Origin: Burkholderiales bacterium
GTDB taxonomy: Bacteria > Pseudomonadota > Gammaproteobacteria > Burkholderiales > Burkholderiaceae_C
NCBI GenBank assembly: GCA_026400275.1
Contig: JAPLPK010000067.1
Span: forward strand, 1 to 64,000
Direction of reading: 5' to 3'
DNA: 64,000 nt
The notes under the pieces were generated by a model that saw only the letters and a list, made by a program, of their open reading frames with translations, was not told where the DNA came from and did not search any database. The translations under genes and the position numbers were made by a program. Below are positions 55,600 to 63,919 of the stretch, piece after piece. The stretch's first letter is position 1; each line of letters starts with the position of its first letter.

Positions 55600-56589
55600 A
55601 TGCTTTCACCCACCATTCTGGTTGTGGATGATGAGCCCGGCAATTTGGCCGTGATGCGCGATATTCTGGCCAGCAGCTACAAGCTGGTGTTCGCACGCAA
55701 TGGAATGGAGACCCTGGCGGCCGTGCAAAAGCATCAGCCCGCCATGGTGCTGTTGGACGTAGGTTTGCCGGACACCAACGGCTACGACCTGTGCCGGCAG
55801 ATCAAGCAAGCCGACCCCACCCACGCAGTGCAGGTGATCTTTGTCACAGGCTATACCGACGTTGCGCATGAAGCTGCAGGCTTCGACGCCGGTGGTGTGG
55901 ACTACATCGCGAAGCCGGTATCGCCGCCAATTGTGCGTGCCCGTGTGGCCGCGCATTTGTCTCTGGTGCGGGCTACCGCACTGGAAAAAAGCTACCGCGA
56001 AGCCGTTTTGATGCTGGGCCAGGCCGGGCATTACAACGACAACGACACCGGCTCGCACATCTGGCGTATGGCGGCCTACGCCCGTGCTTTGGCTCAGGCG
56101 GTAGGCTGGGATACCGAACGCAGCATGCAGCTTGAACTGGCCGCGCCCATGCACGACACGGGCAAGCTGGGCATACCCCATGCCATCCTGCGCAAGCCTG
56201 GGCCGCTGAACGACGAGGAATGGGAGGTGATGAAGACCCACCCCCAGATCGGTTATGACATCCTCAGCAAAAGCGATGCGCCGGTATTCCAGCTGGCCGC
56301 TGAAGTGGCATTGCGGCACCACGAAAAATGGGACGGCAGCGGCTACCCCGGTGGCTTGCGCGGGTGCGATATTCCAGAGTCTGCGCGTATCGTGGCCCTG
56401 GCCGACGTGTTCGATGCCTTGTGCATGCGCCGCCCCTACAAAGAAGCCTGGACGGTGGAGCAGATCCTGGACTACATCCATGCCGACGCCGAATGCCACT
56501 TTGACCCGGCGATGGTGCGGGCGTTCAAGAGCATTCTTCCGGAGCTGCTGGACATCCGGGCCCATTGGATGCGGGTAGAGGCCGGCTAA
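55600..56589 (+). CDS. HD-GYP response regulator (c-di-GMP phosphodiesterase)
   Basis: The 329-residue protein has a receiver domain (5-120; VVDDEPGN, VLLDVGLPDTNG, YIAKP) and an HD-GYP domain with all core marks: NDNDTGSHIWRMAAYA, MHDTGKLGIPHAIL, THPQIGYDIL, HHEKWDGSGYPGGL and ADVFDALCMRRPYKEAW. It should degrade c-di-GMP when phosphorylated. The ATG at 55600 lies two bases after the kinase stop, with GGAG upstream, so the pair is one operon resembling RpfC/RpfG. Confidence 0.94.
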   Translation: MLSPTILVVDDEPGNLAVMRDILASSYKLVFARNGMETLAAVQKHQPAMVLLDVGLPDTNGYDLCRQIKQADPTHAVQVIFVTGYTDVAHEAAGFDAGGVDYIAKPVSPPIVRARVAAHLSLVRATALEKSYREAVLMLGQAGHYNDNDTGSHIWRMAAYARALAQAVGWDTERSMQLELAAPMHDTGKLGIPHAILRKPGPLNDEEWEVMKTHPQIGYDILSKSDAPVFQLAAEVALRHHEKWDGSGYPGGLRGCDIPESARIVALADVFDALCMRRPYKEAWTVEQILDYIHADAECHFDPAMVRAFKSILPELLDIRAHWMRVEAG

Positions 56590-56657
56590 GAGCCTGTGCA
56601 CCCCTGCGGTGCAATCGACGGCCAGAAACTGGCACAAAACTAGCTTAAACCCCAAGA

Positions 56658-56677
56658 AGCTGACCGTTTGGTTAGCT
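56658..56677. promoter_or_regulatory. RutR-like operator upstream of the pyrimidine/pseudouridine cluster
   Basis: AGCTGACC-GTTT-GGTTAGCT is a near-perfect palindrome. It closely fits the E. coli RutR consensus TTGACCANNTGGTCAA (TGACC-N4-GGTYA core). A TATAGT -10-like box follows within a few bases, and the ABC gene starts 45 bases later. A RutR-type TetR protein is encoded in the same operon, so feedback control is likely. Confidence 0.7.
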
Positions 56678-56721
56678 TTATAGTGGGTTCCCATGTCCAT
56701 CCATCAGCTAGCCAGGTATCC

Positions 56722-57525
56722 ATGAAGCCATCTGATCCTTCCGCCGGCGTTGCCGTATTACCCGCCGTAGAGGTGCGCAAGGCGAACGTGGTGTACCCCG
56801 CTGCCGATGCGCCGGTGCATGCCTTGCAGGACATCGACCTGACGGTGCGCCAGGGGGAATTTGTCTCGCTGATCGGCCCGTCCGGCTGCGGCAAGACAAC
56901 CCTGTTGCGTGCCATTGCCGACCTAGAACCCATCAGCTCCGGCACCATGCTGGTGAACGGCGTCAGTCCGCATGATGCGCGCCTGGCCCGCTCCTACGGT
57001 TATGTGTTCCAGGCTCCCGCGCTGTTCCCCTGGCGCACGGTGCTGGCCAATGTAGTGCTGCCGCTGCAGATACAAGGGCGCGGCAAGGCCGAGAGCCAGC
57101 GCATCGCCCTGGAACAGCTGGAGCGTGTGGGCCTGAAAGGCTTTGAGAAGAAATACCCTTGGCAGCTTTCCGGCGGCATGCAGCAGCGCGTGTCGATTGC
57201 CCGTGCGCTGGCTTTCGAGCCTCGCATCCTGATGATGGACGAGCCCTTTGGAGCGCTGGATGAAATCACCCGCGACCGGCTCAACGAGCAGCTGCAACAG
57301 CTGTGGCAGCGCGAGCGCCGCACCGTGGTCTTCGTCACCCACTCGATTGCCGAGGCGGTGTACCTGTCCACCCGCATCGTGGTGATGTCGCCACGGCCTG
57401 GGCGCATCGTGAAGGTGATCGAATCCACCCTGCCCGACGCACGCCACCTGGGCCTGCGCGACACGCCGGAATTCATGGCCTTGGCGCACGCAGTACGGGA
57501 GTCATTAGCAGATGGCCACCATTAA
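56722..57525 (+). CDS. ABC transporter ATP-binding protein (nitrate/taurine/pyrimidine-precursor type)
   Basis: The 267-residue protein has Walker A GPSGCGKTTLLRAIADL, Q-loop FQAPALFPWRTV, signature LSGGMQQRVSIARAL, Walker B ILMMDEPFGALDEITR and switch His in FVTHSIAEAVYLSTRIVVMSPRPG. This is the SsuB/TauB/ThiZ class, which works with NMT1/THI5-type binding proteins. It powers uptake through the two permeases that follow. Start at 56722. It overlaps the next gene by 14 bases. Confidence 0.94.
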   Translation: MKPSDPSAGVAVLPAVEVRKANVVYPAADAPVHALQDIDLTVRQGEFVSLIGPSGCGKTTLLRAIADLEPISSGTMLVNGVSPHDARLARSYGYVFQAPALFPWRTVLANVVLPLQIQGRGKAESQRIALEQLERVGLKGFEKKYPWQLSGGMQQRVSIARALAFEPRILMMDEPFGALDEITRDRLNEQLQQLWQRERRTVVFVTHSIAEAVYLSTRIVVMSPRPGRIVKVIESTLPDARHLGLRDTPEFMALAHAVRESLADGHH

Positions 57526-58426
57526 AAACCGCTCTGCTTTCGATAGCGCTATGCCCATAGCCACCGTGCTACTGGCGGTTATTTTGCTTTGGTACGTGGG
57601 TGCCGTGTGGTTAAACGCACCTGGTGCCATCGAGCGCGTGATCACGCCCCGCCTGGCGCCCGGTGCCAGCTGGACCTGGGCCGATCTGGTGCAGACCACA
57701 CTGTCCATGCAGCGCCCGGTGCTGCCCGCGCCGCAGCAGGTAGCGCTGGACTTCTGGTCCAGCCTGGTCGATTGGCCGGTGGATTCGCCGCGCAATCTGC
57801 TGTACCACGTGGCCGTCACCGCCCAGTCCAGCCTGCTGGGCTTTGTGATGGGCACGCTGTTTGGCCTGCTGCTGTCGGCCGGCATCGTGCATTCGCGCAC
57901 CCTGGACAGGGCGCTGATGCCCTGGATCGTAGCCTCGCAAACCATTCCCGTGCTGGCGATTGCGCCCATCGTGCTGATCATTCTGGGCAGCCTGGGTTTC
58001 TCTGGCGTCTGGCCCAAGGCGGTGATTGCCATGTACTTGTGCTTCTTCCCGGTCACGGTGGCCATGGTGCAGGGCCTGCGCTCGCCGCAGAAGATCGATA
58101 CCGAGCTGCTCTACACCTACGCCGCCTCGCCCTGGCAAGCCTTCTGGCTGCTGCGTGTGCCTGCGGCTCTGCCGTTCTTGTTTCCCGCGCTGCGCGTGGG
58201 CATCGCTGCAGGTCTGGTGGGCGCCATGGTGGCCGAGCTGCCTACCGGCGCCCAGGCCGGCCTGGGCGCCAAGCTGCTGCTGGGCTCCTACTACGGCAAT
58301 ACGGTTGCTATCTGGTCGGCCCTGCTGATGTCGGCCTTGCTGGGCCTGGGTTTGACCGCCGCCGTGCTGGGCGTGGAGCGCCTGGTACTGCGCCGCCACG
58401 GTGTGCGGCCAGGGGCTGCAGCATGA
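57512..58426 (+). CDS. ABC transporter permease 1
   Basis: The 304-residue protein has about six helices and the BPD_transp_1 loop: AVTAQSSLLGFVMGTLFGLLLSAG, IVASQTIPVLAIAPIVLIILGSLGFSG, ELLYTYAASPWQAFWLLRVPAALPFLFPALRVGIAAGLVGAMVAEL. The EAA-like loop LLYTYAASPWQAFWLLRVPAALP contacts the ATPase. It pairs with the second permease as a heterodimer; its N-terminus has an extra soluble stretch (about 35-75). ATGA joins it to permease 2. Confidence 0.92.
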   Translation: MATIKNRSAFDSAMPIATVLLAVILLWYVGAVWLNAPGAIERVITPRLAPGASWTWADLVQTTLSMQRPVLPAPQQVALDFWSSLVDWPVDSPRNLLYHVAVTAQSSLLGFVMGTLFGLLLSAGIVHSRTLDRALMPWIVASQTIPVLAIAPIVLIILGSLGFSGVWPKAVIAMYLCFFPVTVAMVQGLRSPQKIDTELLYTYAASPWQAFWLLRVPAALPFLFPALRVGIAAGLVGAMVAELPTGAQAGLGAKLLLGSYYGNTVAIWSALLMSALLGLGLTAAVLGVERLVLRRHGVRPGAAA

Positions 58427-59370
58427 AGGCGCGCAGTCCGTTGGCCGTGGCTGGCCTGGTGCTCGCCAGTGCTGTTTTTGCTTCTATTTTTATAGCTACT
58501 GCCGCAGGTATTTCAAGCGCTAGCAGCCTTTTTTATCCTGGGCTTTTGTTGGTGCTGGCATTGGCCGTGTGGACAGTGCGGGCCTGCGCAGCGCTGGACG
58601 GTCGGGCCATTTACGGCATGCTGACGGCCGGCCTGTTCGGCCTGTGGCTGCTGTACTTCTGGCAGCTGCTGGTGACGGCGTTCGAGGTGCCGCGCGTGTT
58701 GCTGCCTGCGCCCTGGTTCATTGCCCAGGCCATGGCCGAGCAGTGGACGGTGCTGTGGACCGACTTTGTGCAGACCGTACTCAAGTCGGTGCTGACCGGC
58801 TGGCTGCTGGGTTGCGGCCTGGGGTTCGCCGTGGCGGTGGCGATTGACCGCATGCCGTTTCTGCAGCGCGGCCTGTTGCCTATCGCCTCGCTCACCAGCA
58901 CCGTGCCCTTGGTCGGTGTGGCGCCGATTGCGGTGATGTGGTTTGGCTTTGATTGGCCGTCCAAGGCGGCGGTGGTGGTCTTGATGACCTTCTTCCCCAT
59001 GCTGGTGTCCACGCTGGCCGGGCTGAAGGCCGCAGGCAAGCTGGAGCGCGAGCTGATGTACAGCTACGCGGCGGGCTATGGCCAAACCCTGTTGGCGTTG
59101 CGCCTGCCCAGCGCCATGCCGTTCATCTTTGGCGCGCTGAAGGTGAATGCCACGCTGGCCTTGATCGGCGCCATCGTGGCCGAGTTCTTCGGATCGCCAA
59201 CGGCGGGCCTGGGCTTTCGCATTTCCACCGAGGCGGCCAAGATGCACATGCCGCTGGTGTGGGGCGCAATTGTGGTGGCCGCCATCACCGGCTCGGCGGC
59301 CTATGCCCTGTTGGTTCAGCTGGAGCGGCGCTTTGCGTTCTGGCACCCGTCGGTCCGGTCCCAAAAATAG
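58423..59370 (+). CDS. ABC transporter permease 2
   Basis: The 315-residue protein shows FVQTVLKSVLTGWLLGCGLGFAVAVAIDRMPFLQRGLLPIASLTSTVPLVGVAPIAVMWFGF and the EAA loop ELMYSYAAGYGQTLLALRLPSAMPFIFGALKVNATLALIGAIVAEFFG. The first 50 residues include ASIFIATAAGISSASSLFYPG, encoded by a copy of the dispersed palindrome within the first membrane region. The rest is a normal BPD permease. It starts at ATG 58423, overlapping the previous stop. Confidence 0.92.
   Translation: MKARSPLAVAGLVLASAVFASIFIATAAGISSASSLFYPGLLLVLALAVWTVRACAALDGRAIYGMLTAGLFGLWLLYFWQLLVTAFEVPRVLLPAPWFIAQAMAEQWTVLWTDFVQTVLKSVLTGWLLGCGLGFAVAVAIDRMPFLQRGLLPIASLTSTVPLVGVAPIAVMWFGFDWPSKAAVVVLMTFFPMLVSTLAGLKAAGKLERELMYSYAAGYGQTLLALRLPSAMPFIFGALKVNATLALIGAIVAEFFGSPTAGLGFRISTEAAKMHMPLVWGAIVVAAITGSAAYALLVQLERRFAFWHPSVRSQK
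58472..58540 (+). repeat. Dispersed palindrome copy inside permease 2
   Basis: The DNA tgcttctatttttatagctactgccgcaggtatttcaagcgctagcagccttttttatcc carries the element's TATAGCTACT-GCCGCAGGTATTTCAAGCGCTAGCAGC. It is in frame and encodes part of the first hydrophobic segment. Confidence 0.75.
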
Positions 59371-59403
59371 ATTTCCCCACCTGTCCCTACCTAGGAGTAT
59401 TTG

Positions 59404-60411
59404 ATGCAAAAACTGTCCAAGTTGAGTCAATGCCTGCTGGCCGCCGCGTTTGCGGTTGGCAGCCTCGCCGCCCAGGCGCAAGAGAAGGTCACCGTGCAGC
59501 TGAAATGGGTGCCGCAAGCCCAGTTTGCCGGCTACTACGTGGCGGCCGCCAAGGGCTACTACAAGGCCGAGGGACTGGACGTGACCATCAAGCCCGGCGG
59601 CCCCGATATTTCTCCGGTGCAGGTGATCGCCGGCAACAACGCTGACGTGATCGTCAACTGGATGCCCGACGCGCTGGCCGCCCGCGAGGCTGGTGTGCCA
59701 CTGGTCAACATCGCCCAGGTGTTCAACCGCTCCGGCCTGATGCTGACCTGCAAAAAGGCCAGCGGCGTCAGCAGCCCGAAGGACCTGAAGGGCAAGACCC
59801 TGGGCGTCTGGTACGGCGGCAATGAATACCCGTTCCTGAATTGGATGGGCAAGCTGGGATTCAAGCCCGACACCGACATCAAAGTGCTGAAGCAAGGCTT
59901 CAACGTGGACCCGCTGCTGCAGAACCAGGCAGCGTGCGTATCCACCATGATCTACAACGAGTACTGGCAAATCATTGACGCCGGCGTCAAAGAGAGCGAC
60001 CTGGTCACCTTCTTCTATGAAGACCAGGGTGTGGCCTCGCTGGAAGACGGCCTGTACGTGCTCGAATCCAAGCTGAAAGACCCGGCCTTCGTGGCCCGCA
60101 TGGGCAAGTTTCTGAAGGCGACCTTCAAGGGCTGGAACGACGCGGTGAAGAACCCCGAAGAAGCCGCCAAGATTGTGGTCTCCAACGACATGTCCGGCAG
60201 CGCCACCCTGGCAGTGCAAAAGCGCCAGATGGAAAACGTGGCCAAGCTGATCACCACCGCCAGCACGCCGAAGATGGGCTACCTGGAACCCGCCGCCTAT
60301 GAGCGTACGGTGAAGGTGCTGATGTCTGGCGGCAGCGCACCTGTCATCAAGAAGGACCCAGGCGCCGCCGCCATGAGCCATGTGGTGTGGGACGCGGCCT
60401 CCAAAAAGTGA
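59404..60411 (+). CDS. NMT1/THI5-like ABC substrate-binding protein
   Basis: The 335-residue protein has signal peptide MQKLSKLSQCLLAAAFAVGSLAAQA and the family core VQLKWVPQAQFAGYYVAAAKGYYKAEGLDVTIKPGGPDISPVQVI, GVWYGGNEYPFLNWMGKLG and NVDPLLQNQAACVSTMIYNEYWQIIDAG. Such proteins bind pyrimidines, hydroxymethylpyrimidine or riboflavin precursors. With RutR-like TetR and psuKG next to it, a pyrimidine base or (pseudo)uridine ligand is likely, as inference. TAGGAG lies upstream of the ATG at 59404. Confidence 0.92.
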   Translation: MQKLSKLSQCLLAAAFAVGSLAAQAQEKVTVQLKWVPQAQFAGYYVAAAKGYYKAEGLDVTIKPGGPDISPVQVIAGNNADVIVNWMPDALAAREAGVPLVNIAQVFNRSGLMLTCKKASGVSSPKDLKGKTLGVWYGGNEYPFLNWMGKLGFKPDTDIKVLKQGFNVDPLLQNQAACVSTMIYNEYWQIIDAGVKESDLVTFFYEDQGVASLEDGLYVLESKLKDPAFVARMGKFLKATFKGWNDAVKNPEEAAKIVVSNDMSGSATLAVQKRQMENVAKLITTASTPKMGYLEPAAYERTVKVLMSGGSAPVIKKDPGAAAMSHVVWDAASKK

Positions 60412-60520
60412 TTGCCGGTCCGCTTCCATCGTTTTCATCCGTTATGGTGTCGGGTTTTCTTGTCGCAGGCCAGCACGGCCAGGGGCAGCACACCGAATTT
60501 CGTATGGAAGTGGACAGGGA

Positions 60521-61174
60521 ATGAGTCGATTGACAGCCAGCACGGCGGATACCAAGGGCCAGATCCGCCAGGCCAATGAAGAGCTGATACTCGCCGCGGC
60601 AGAACGCGTGTTTGCCGGGGCGGGTTTCAGTGGCGCCACCATGGCGCAGATTTCCGAAGAGTCCGGCCTGCCCAAGGCCAATCTGCACTATTACTTCGGC
60701 AACAAGGAGGCGCTGTACCGCGCGGTGCTGGCCCGCATTTTGGAGGACTGGCTGGCACCCACCCACGGCATCACCCCTGAGGCCGACCCGAGCCAGGCCA
60801 TAGGTGCTTACATCCGCAGCAAGATGGCCCTGTCTGCTGCGCGGCCGCATGCGTCCAAAGTCTGGGCCAACGAGCTGCTGCACGGCGCCACCGTGGTGCG
60901 GCAGCTGCTGGCCACCGAGCTGCGTGCCACCGTGCGCGCCAAGTCCGCCGTCATCGACCAATGGATTGCCGAGGGCAAGATGGCACCGGTAGACAGCACG
61001 CACCTGTTCTTCACCATCTGGGCCGCGACCCAGACCTATGCCGACTTCGACATCCAGGTCAGCGCCGTGCTGGGTAAGCCAGCCCTGACCCGCAACGACC
61101 ACAGCCGCGCTACCACCCATGTGCTGGCCTTGATACTGCGCGGCTGCGGCCTGAACCCAGACCCCGCGCCATGA
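60521..61174 (+). CDS. RutR-like TetR-family regulator
   Basis: The 217-residue protein has the TetR HTH (ILAAAERVFAGAGFSGATMAQISEESGLPKANLHYYFGNKEALY) and the RutR-type C-terminal domain: LEDWLAPTHGITPEADPSQAIGAYIRSKM, DSTHLFFTIWAATQTYADFDIQVSAVLG, collinear with E. coli RutR (FMIWASTQHYADFAPQVEAV). RutR releases DNA on binding uracil or thymine. It is coupled to psuK by ATGA, and a RutR-like site lies in front of the operon. Start at 60521 after AGGGA. Confidence 0.88.
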   Translation: MSRLTASTADTKGQIRQANEELILAAAERVFAGAGFSGATMAQISEESGLPKANLHYYFGNKEALYRAVLARILEDWLAPTHGITPEADPSQAIGAYIRSKMALSAARPHASKVWANELLHGATVVRQLLATELRATVRAKSAVIDQWIAEGKMAPVDSTHLFFTIWAATQTYADFDIQVSAVLGKPALTRNDHSRATTHVLALILRGCGLNPDPAP

Positions 61175-62091
61175 GTTACATGCTGGCCGTGGGCGCCTCG
61201 AATATGGACATTGCCGGCCACAGCAGCCAGGCCGTGGTGCTGGGCGACTCCAACCCCGGCCATATCGCTTTGGCCCCGGGTGGCGTGGCGCGCAATGTGG
61301 CAGAAAACCTGGCGCGCCTGGGTAACTGCACACGGCTGGTCAGCGCTGTGGGCGACGACACGCCAGGCCGCAGCCTGCTGGACGCCACAGCCGCAGCCGG
61401 AGTGGATCTGCGTGCCTGCTGGGTGCTGCCGAGCGAGGCTACCTCCAGCTATTTGTCGCTGCATGGACCGGACGGCGATATGGCCATGGCGGTGAACGAT
61501 ATGCGCATCGTGGCCCGCATTACGCCCGAACGGCTGGCGCCCTTGGCCGCCGATATCGCCGCCGCCCAGGCCCTGCTGCTGGACTGCAATTTGACCGATG
61601 CAGCCCTGGCCTGGCTGTGCACGCACAGCGGCGGCACGCCGATTTTTGTGGATACCGTCTCCACGCATAAGTGCCAGCGCATTGCCCCCTGGCTGCAGCA
61701 TGTGCACCTGCTCAAACCCAACCGGCTCGAAGCCCAGGCCCTGACAGGCTTGCCGCTGGACAGCCTGGCCGACGCGCCCGCCGTGGCGGCCTGGCTGCAC
61801 CGCAAGGGCGTGCGGCAGGTGGTGCTTAGTTTTGGCGCGCAAGGCGTGTTCTGGAGCGATGCGGATGGCAGCCAGGGCCTGCAGAGCGCCCCCCACGTCG
61901 CAGTAGTGAACGCCACAGGCGCGGGCGACGCACTCATGGCCGGGCTGATGCATGCGCATGCCCAGGGCCAGACCCTGTCGGAGGCGGCGGGTTTCGGCTC
62001 TGTATGTGCGGCCCTGACGCTGGGTGTGCAAGGTGCGAACCACCCCCAGCTGTCGCTGGCGCTGGTGCAACAATGGCTGCGCAGTACCTGA
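61171..62091 (+). CDS. psuK: Pseudouridine kinase
   Basis: The 306-residue PfkB kinase resembles E. coli PsuK: ASNMDIAGHSSQAVVLGDSNPGHIALAPGGVARNVAENLARLGN, SEATSSYLSLHGPDGDMAMAVNDM, VDTVSTHKCQRIAPWLQHVHLLKPNRLEAQALTG and NATGAGDALMAGLM with the catalytic Asp. It phosphorylates pseudouridine at the 5' position. It is translationally coupled to the TetR gene and is followed by psuG. Confidence 0.92.
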   Translation: MSYMLAVGASNMDIAGHSSQAVVLGDSNPGHIALAPGGVARNVAENLARLGNCTRLVSAVGDDTPGRSLLDATAAAGVDLRACWVLPSEATSSYLSLHGPDGDMAMAVNDMRIVARITPERLAPLAADIAAAQALLLDCNLTDAALAWLCTHSGGTPIFVDTVSTHKCQRIAPWLQHVHLLKPNRLEAQALTGLPLDSLADAPAVAAWLHRKGVRQVVLSFGAQGVFWSDADGSQGLQSAPHVAVVNATGAGDALMAGLMHAHAQGQTLSEAAGFGSVCAALTLGVQGANHPQLSLALVQQWLRST

Positions 62092-62114
62092 ATATGTGAC
62101 CTAGAAAGATTTTG

Positions 62115-63041
62115 ATGACGGCTAATCCTTTTCTCGACATCCATCCCGAAGTAGCGGCTGCCCTGGCCGCCAAGCGTCCCGTGGTGGCGCTGGAGTCCAC
62201 CATCATTGCCCATGGCATGCCCTACCCGAACAATGTGGCCACGGCGCTGCAGGTAGAGGCCGAGGTGCGCGCCCATGGCGCTGTGCCAGCCACCATCGCC
62301 ATCGTGCAGGGGCGTTTGAAAGTGGGCCTCAGCCCCGACGAAATTGAACAACTGGGGCGTGGCGGGCGCGACGTCGTCAAGGTCAGCCGTCGCGATATGG
62401 CGTTCATCGTGGCCGCAGGCCAGACCGGTGCCACCACCGTGGCCTCGACCATGCTGATTGCGGCCATGGCCGGCATCCGCGTATTCGCCACCGGCGGCAT
62501 TGGCGGCGTGCACCGGGGCGCGGCGCAGAGTTTTGATATTTCGGCCGACCTGCTTGAGCTGGCGCAAACCCCGGTGGCCGTGGTCTGTGCCGGCATCAAG
62601 TCGATTCTGGACCTGGGGCTGACGCTCGAATACCTGGAAACACACGGCGTGCCCGTGGTGGGCTACCAAACCAATAATCTGCCGGCTTTCTACACCCGTG
62701 AAAGTGGCTTCAAGGTGGACTACCGGCTGGATACGCCCGACGCCATCGCCGGCGCCATGCAGGCCCAGTGGGCCATGGGGCTGCAGGGTGGCATGGTGGT
62801 GTCCAACCCGATTCCTGAGGCCTATGCCATGCCGCGCGCGACCATTGACGCCGCTATCGAGCAGGCGCTGCAAGAGGCCCGCGCCCAGGGCGTGGCGGGC
62901 AAGCAGTCCACCCCATTTTTGCTGGCCCGCGTCAGCGAGATCACCGGTGGCAACAGCTTGGCTTCCAACATCCAGCTGGTGCTGAACAATGCCCGGCTGG
63001 CGGCAGGTATTGCCGTCGCCTACCAGCAGCGGGTGGCCTGA
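62115..63041 (+). CDS. psuG: Pseudouridine-5'-phosphate glycosidase
   Basis: The 308-residue protein shows PsuG hallmarks: PVVALESTIIAHGMPYPNN (Glu27), DVVKVSRRDMAF (Lys89), GATTVASTMLIAAMAGIRVFATGGIGGVHRGA, VVCAGIKSILDLGLTLEYLET (Schiff-base Lys162) and QTNNLPAFYTRESG. It splits the C-C bond of pseudouridine 5'-phosphate into uracil and ribose 5-phosphate. A metal site uses the conserved Asp near ISADLLEL. Start at the ATG 62115 rather than the TTG before it. Confidence 0.96.
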   Translation: MTANPFLDIHPEVAAALAAKRPVVALESTIIAHGMPYPNNVATALQVEAEVRAHGAVPATIAIVQGRLKVGLSPDEIEQLGRGGRDVVKVSRRDMAFIVAAGQTGATTVASTMLIAAMAGIRVFATGGIGGVHRGAAQSFDISADLLELAQTPVAVVCAGIKSILDLGLTLEYLETHGVPVVGYQTNNLPAFYTRESGFKVDYRLDTPDAIAGAMQAQWAMGLQGGMVVSNPIPEAYAMPRATIDAAIEQALQEARAQGVAGKQSTPFLLARVSEITGGNSLASNIQLVLNNARLAAGIAVAYQQRVA

Positions 63042-63046
63042 GCGCC

Positions 63047-63919
63047 ATGGTTTATCGCACGGTGCTGGACGACGCACAGGGCCTCTCGGCGGACGCCCGC
63101 GCCGCCTATGCGCGCGACGGCGTGCTGGTGCTGGAGGACTTTGTGTCTGTTGCCCAATGCCAGGCTTTGCAGGCACGCGCACTCGAACTGGTGGCCGAGC
63201 ATGCATCGCGTGCGCCCGGCACCGTTTTTTCTGCCCGCGACCAGCGCCATGCCAAGGACGCTTACTTTGCCGCTTCGGCCCGGGGCATAGGCGCGTTCTT
63301 TGAAGAGGGGGCGTTCGATGCGCAGGGCCAGCTGCAGGTGCCGCTGGAGCGCGCCATCAACAAGCTGGGCCATGCCATGCATGACCTGGACCCGGTGTTC
63401 CAGGCCTTCTCGCGCGGCCCGCGCTTGCAGGCGGTGGCGGATGGTCTCGGCCTGGCAGATGCCCGGCTCGTCCAGTCCATGTACATCTTCAAGCAGCCCG
63501 GCATTGGCGGCGAGGTGAACTGCCACCAGGACGCGACCTATCTGTACACCGAGCCGCAGTCGGTAGTGGGCTTCTGGTTTGCGATCGAGGATGCGCACCG
63601 CAGCAATGGTTGCCTGGGTGGCGTACCGGGCGGGCACCGCCATGGGCTGAAAGAGGTGTTCCGCCGCCAGGCCGATGGGACTTTACGGTTGGAGCAGCTG
63701 CAAGCCAGCGCGCCATGGGATATGGAGCAGCTAGAGTGGCTGGAGGTGCGCCAGGGCAGCTTGATTGTGTTCAACGGCCTGCTCCCCCATTTGTCAGAAC
63801 CCAACCGCTCGGCCCAGTCGCGCCACGCCTACACCTTGCATGCGGTGGACGGTCGGGCGCATTATCCGGACAGCAACTGGATACAACCCCACGGAGCGCC
63901 ATTTACCGGCTTTGCGTAA
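63047..63919 (+). CDS. PHYHD1-like Fe(II)/2-oxoglutarate dioxygenase (PhyH family)
   Basis: The 290-residue protein has the dioxygenase iron triad: His and Asp in NCHQDATYLYTEP and the distal His in GLLPHLSEPNRSAQSRHAYTLH, with the Arg (SRHAYTLH) likely binding 2-oxoglutarate. It starts TVLDDAQGLSADARAAYARDGVLVLEDFVS, typical of PhyH/PHYHD1. It lies 5 bases after psuG in the same operon. A role on a pyrimidine nucleoside or base is possible but not shown; the substrate is unknown. Confidence 0.85.
   Translation: MVYRTVLDDAQGLSADARAAYARDGVLVLEDFVSVAQCQALQARALELVAEHASRAPGTVFSARDQRHAKDAYFAASARGIGAFFEEGAFDAQGQLQVPLERAINKLGHAMHDLDPVFQAFSRGPRLQAVADGLGLADARLVQSMYIFKQPGIGGEVNCHQDATYLYTEPQSVVGFWFAIEDAHRSNGCLGGVPGGHRHGLKEVFRRQADGTLRLEQLQASAPWDMEQLEWLEVRQGSLIVFNGLLPHLSEPNRSAQSRHAYTLHAVDGRAHYPDSNWIQPHGAPFTGFA

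Noticed and set aside
58513-60438. 641-residue minus-strand ORF opposite the ABC permease and binding protein
   Set aside because: High-GC antisense shadow; no recognisable domain.
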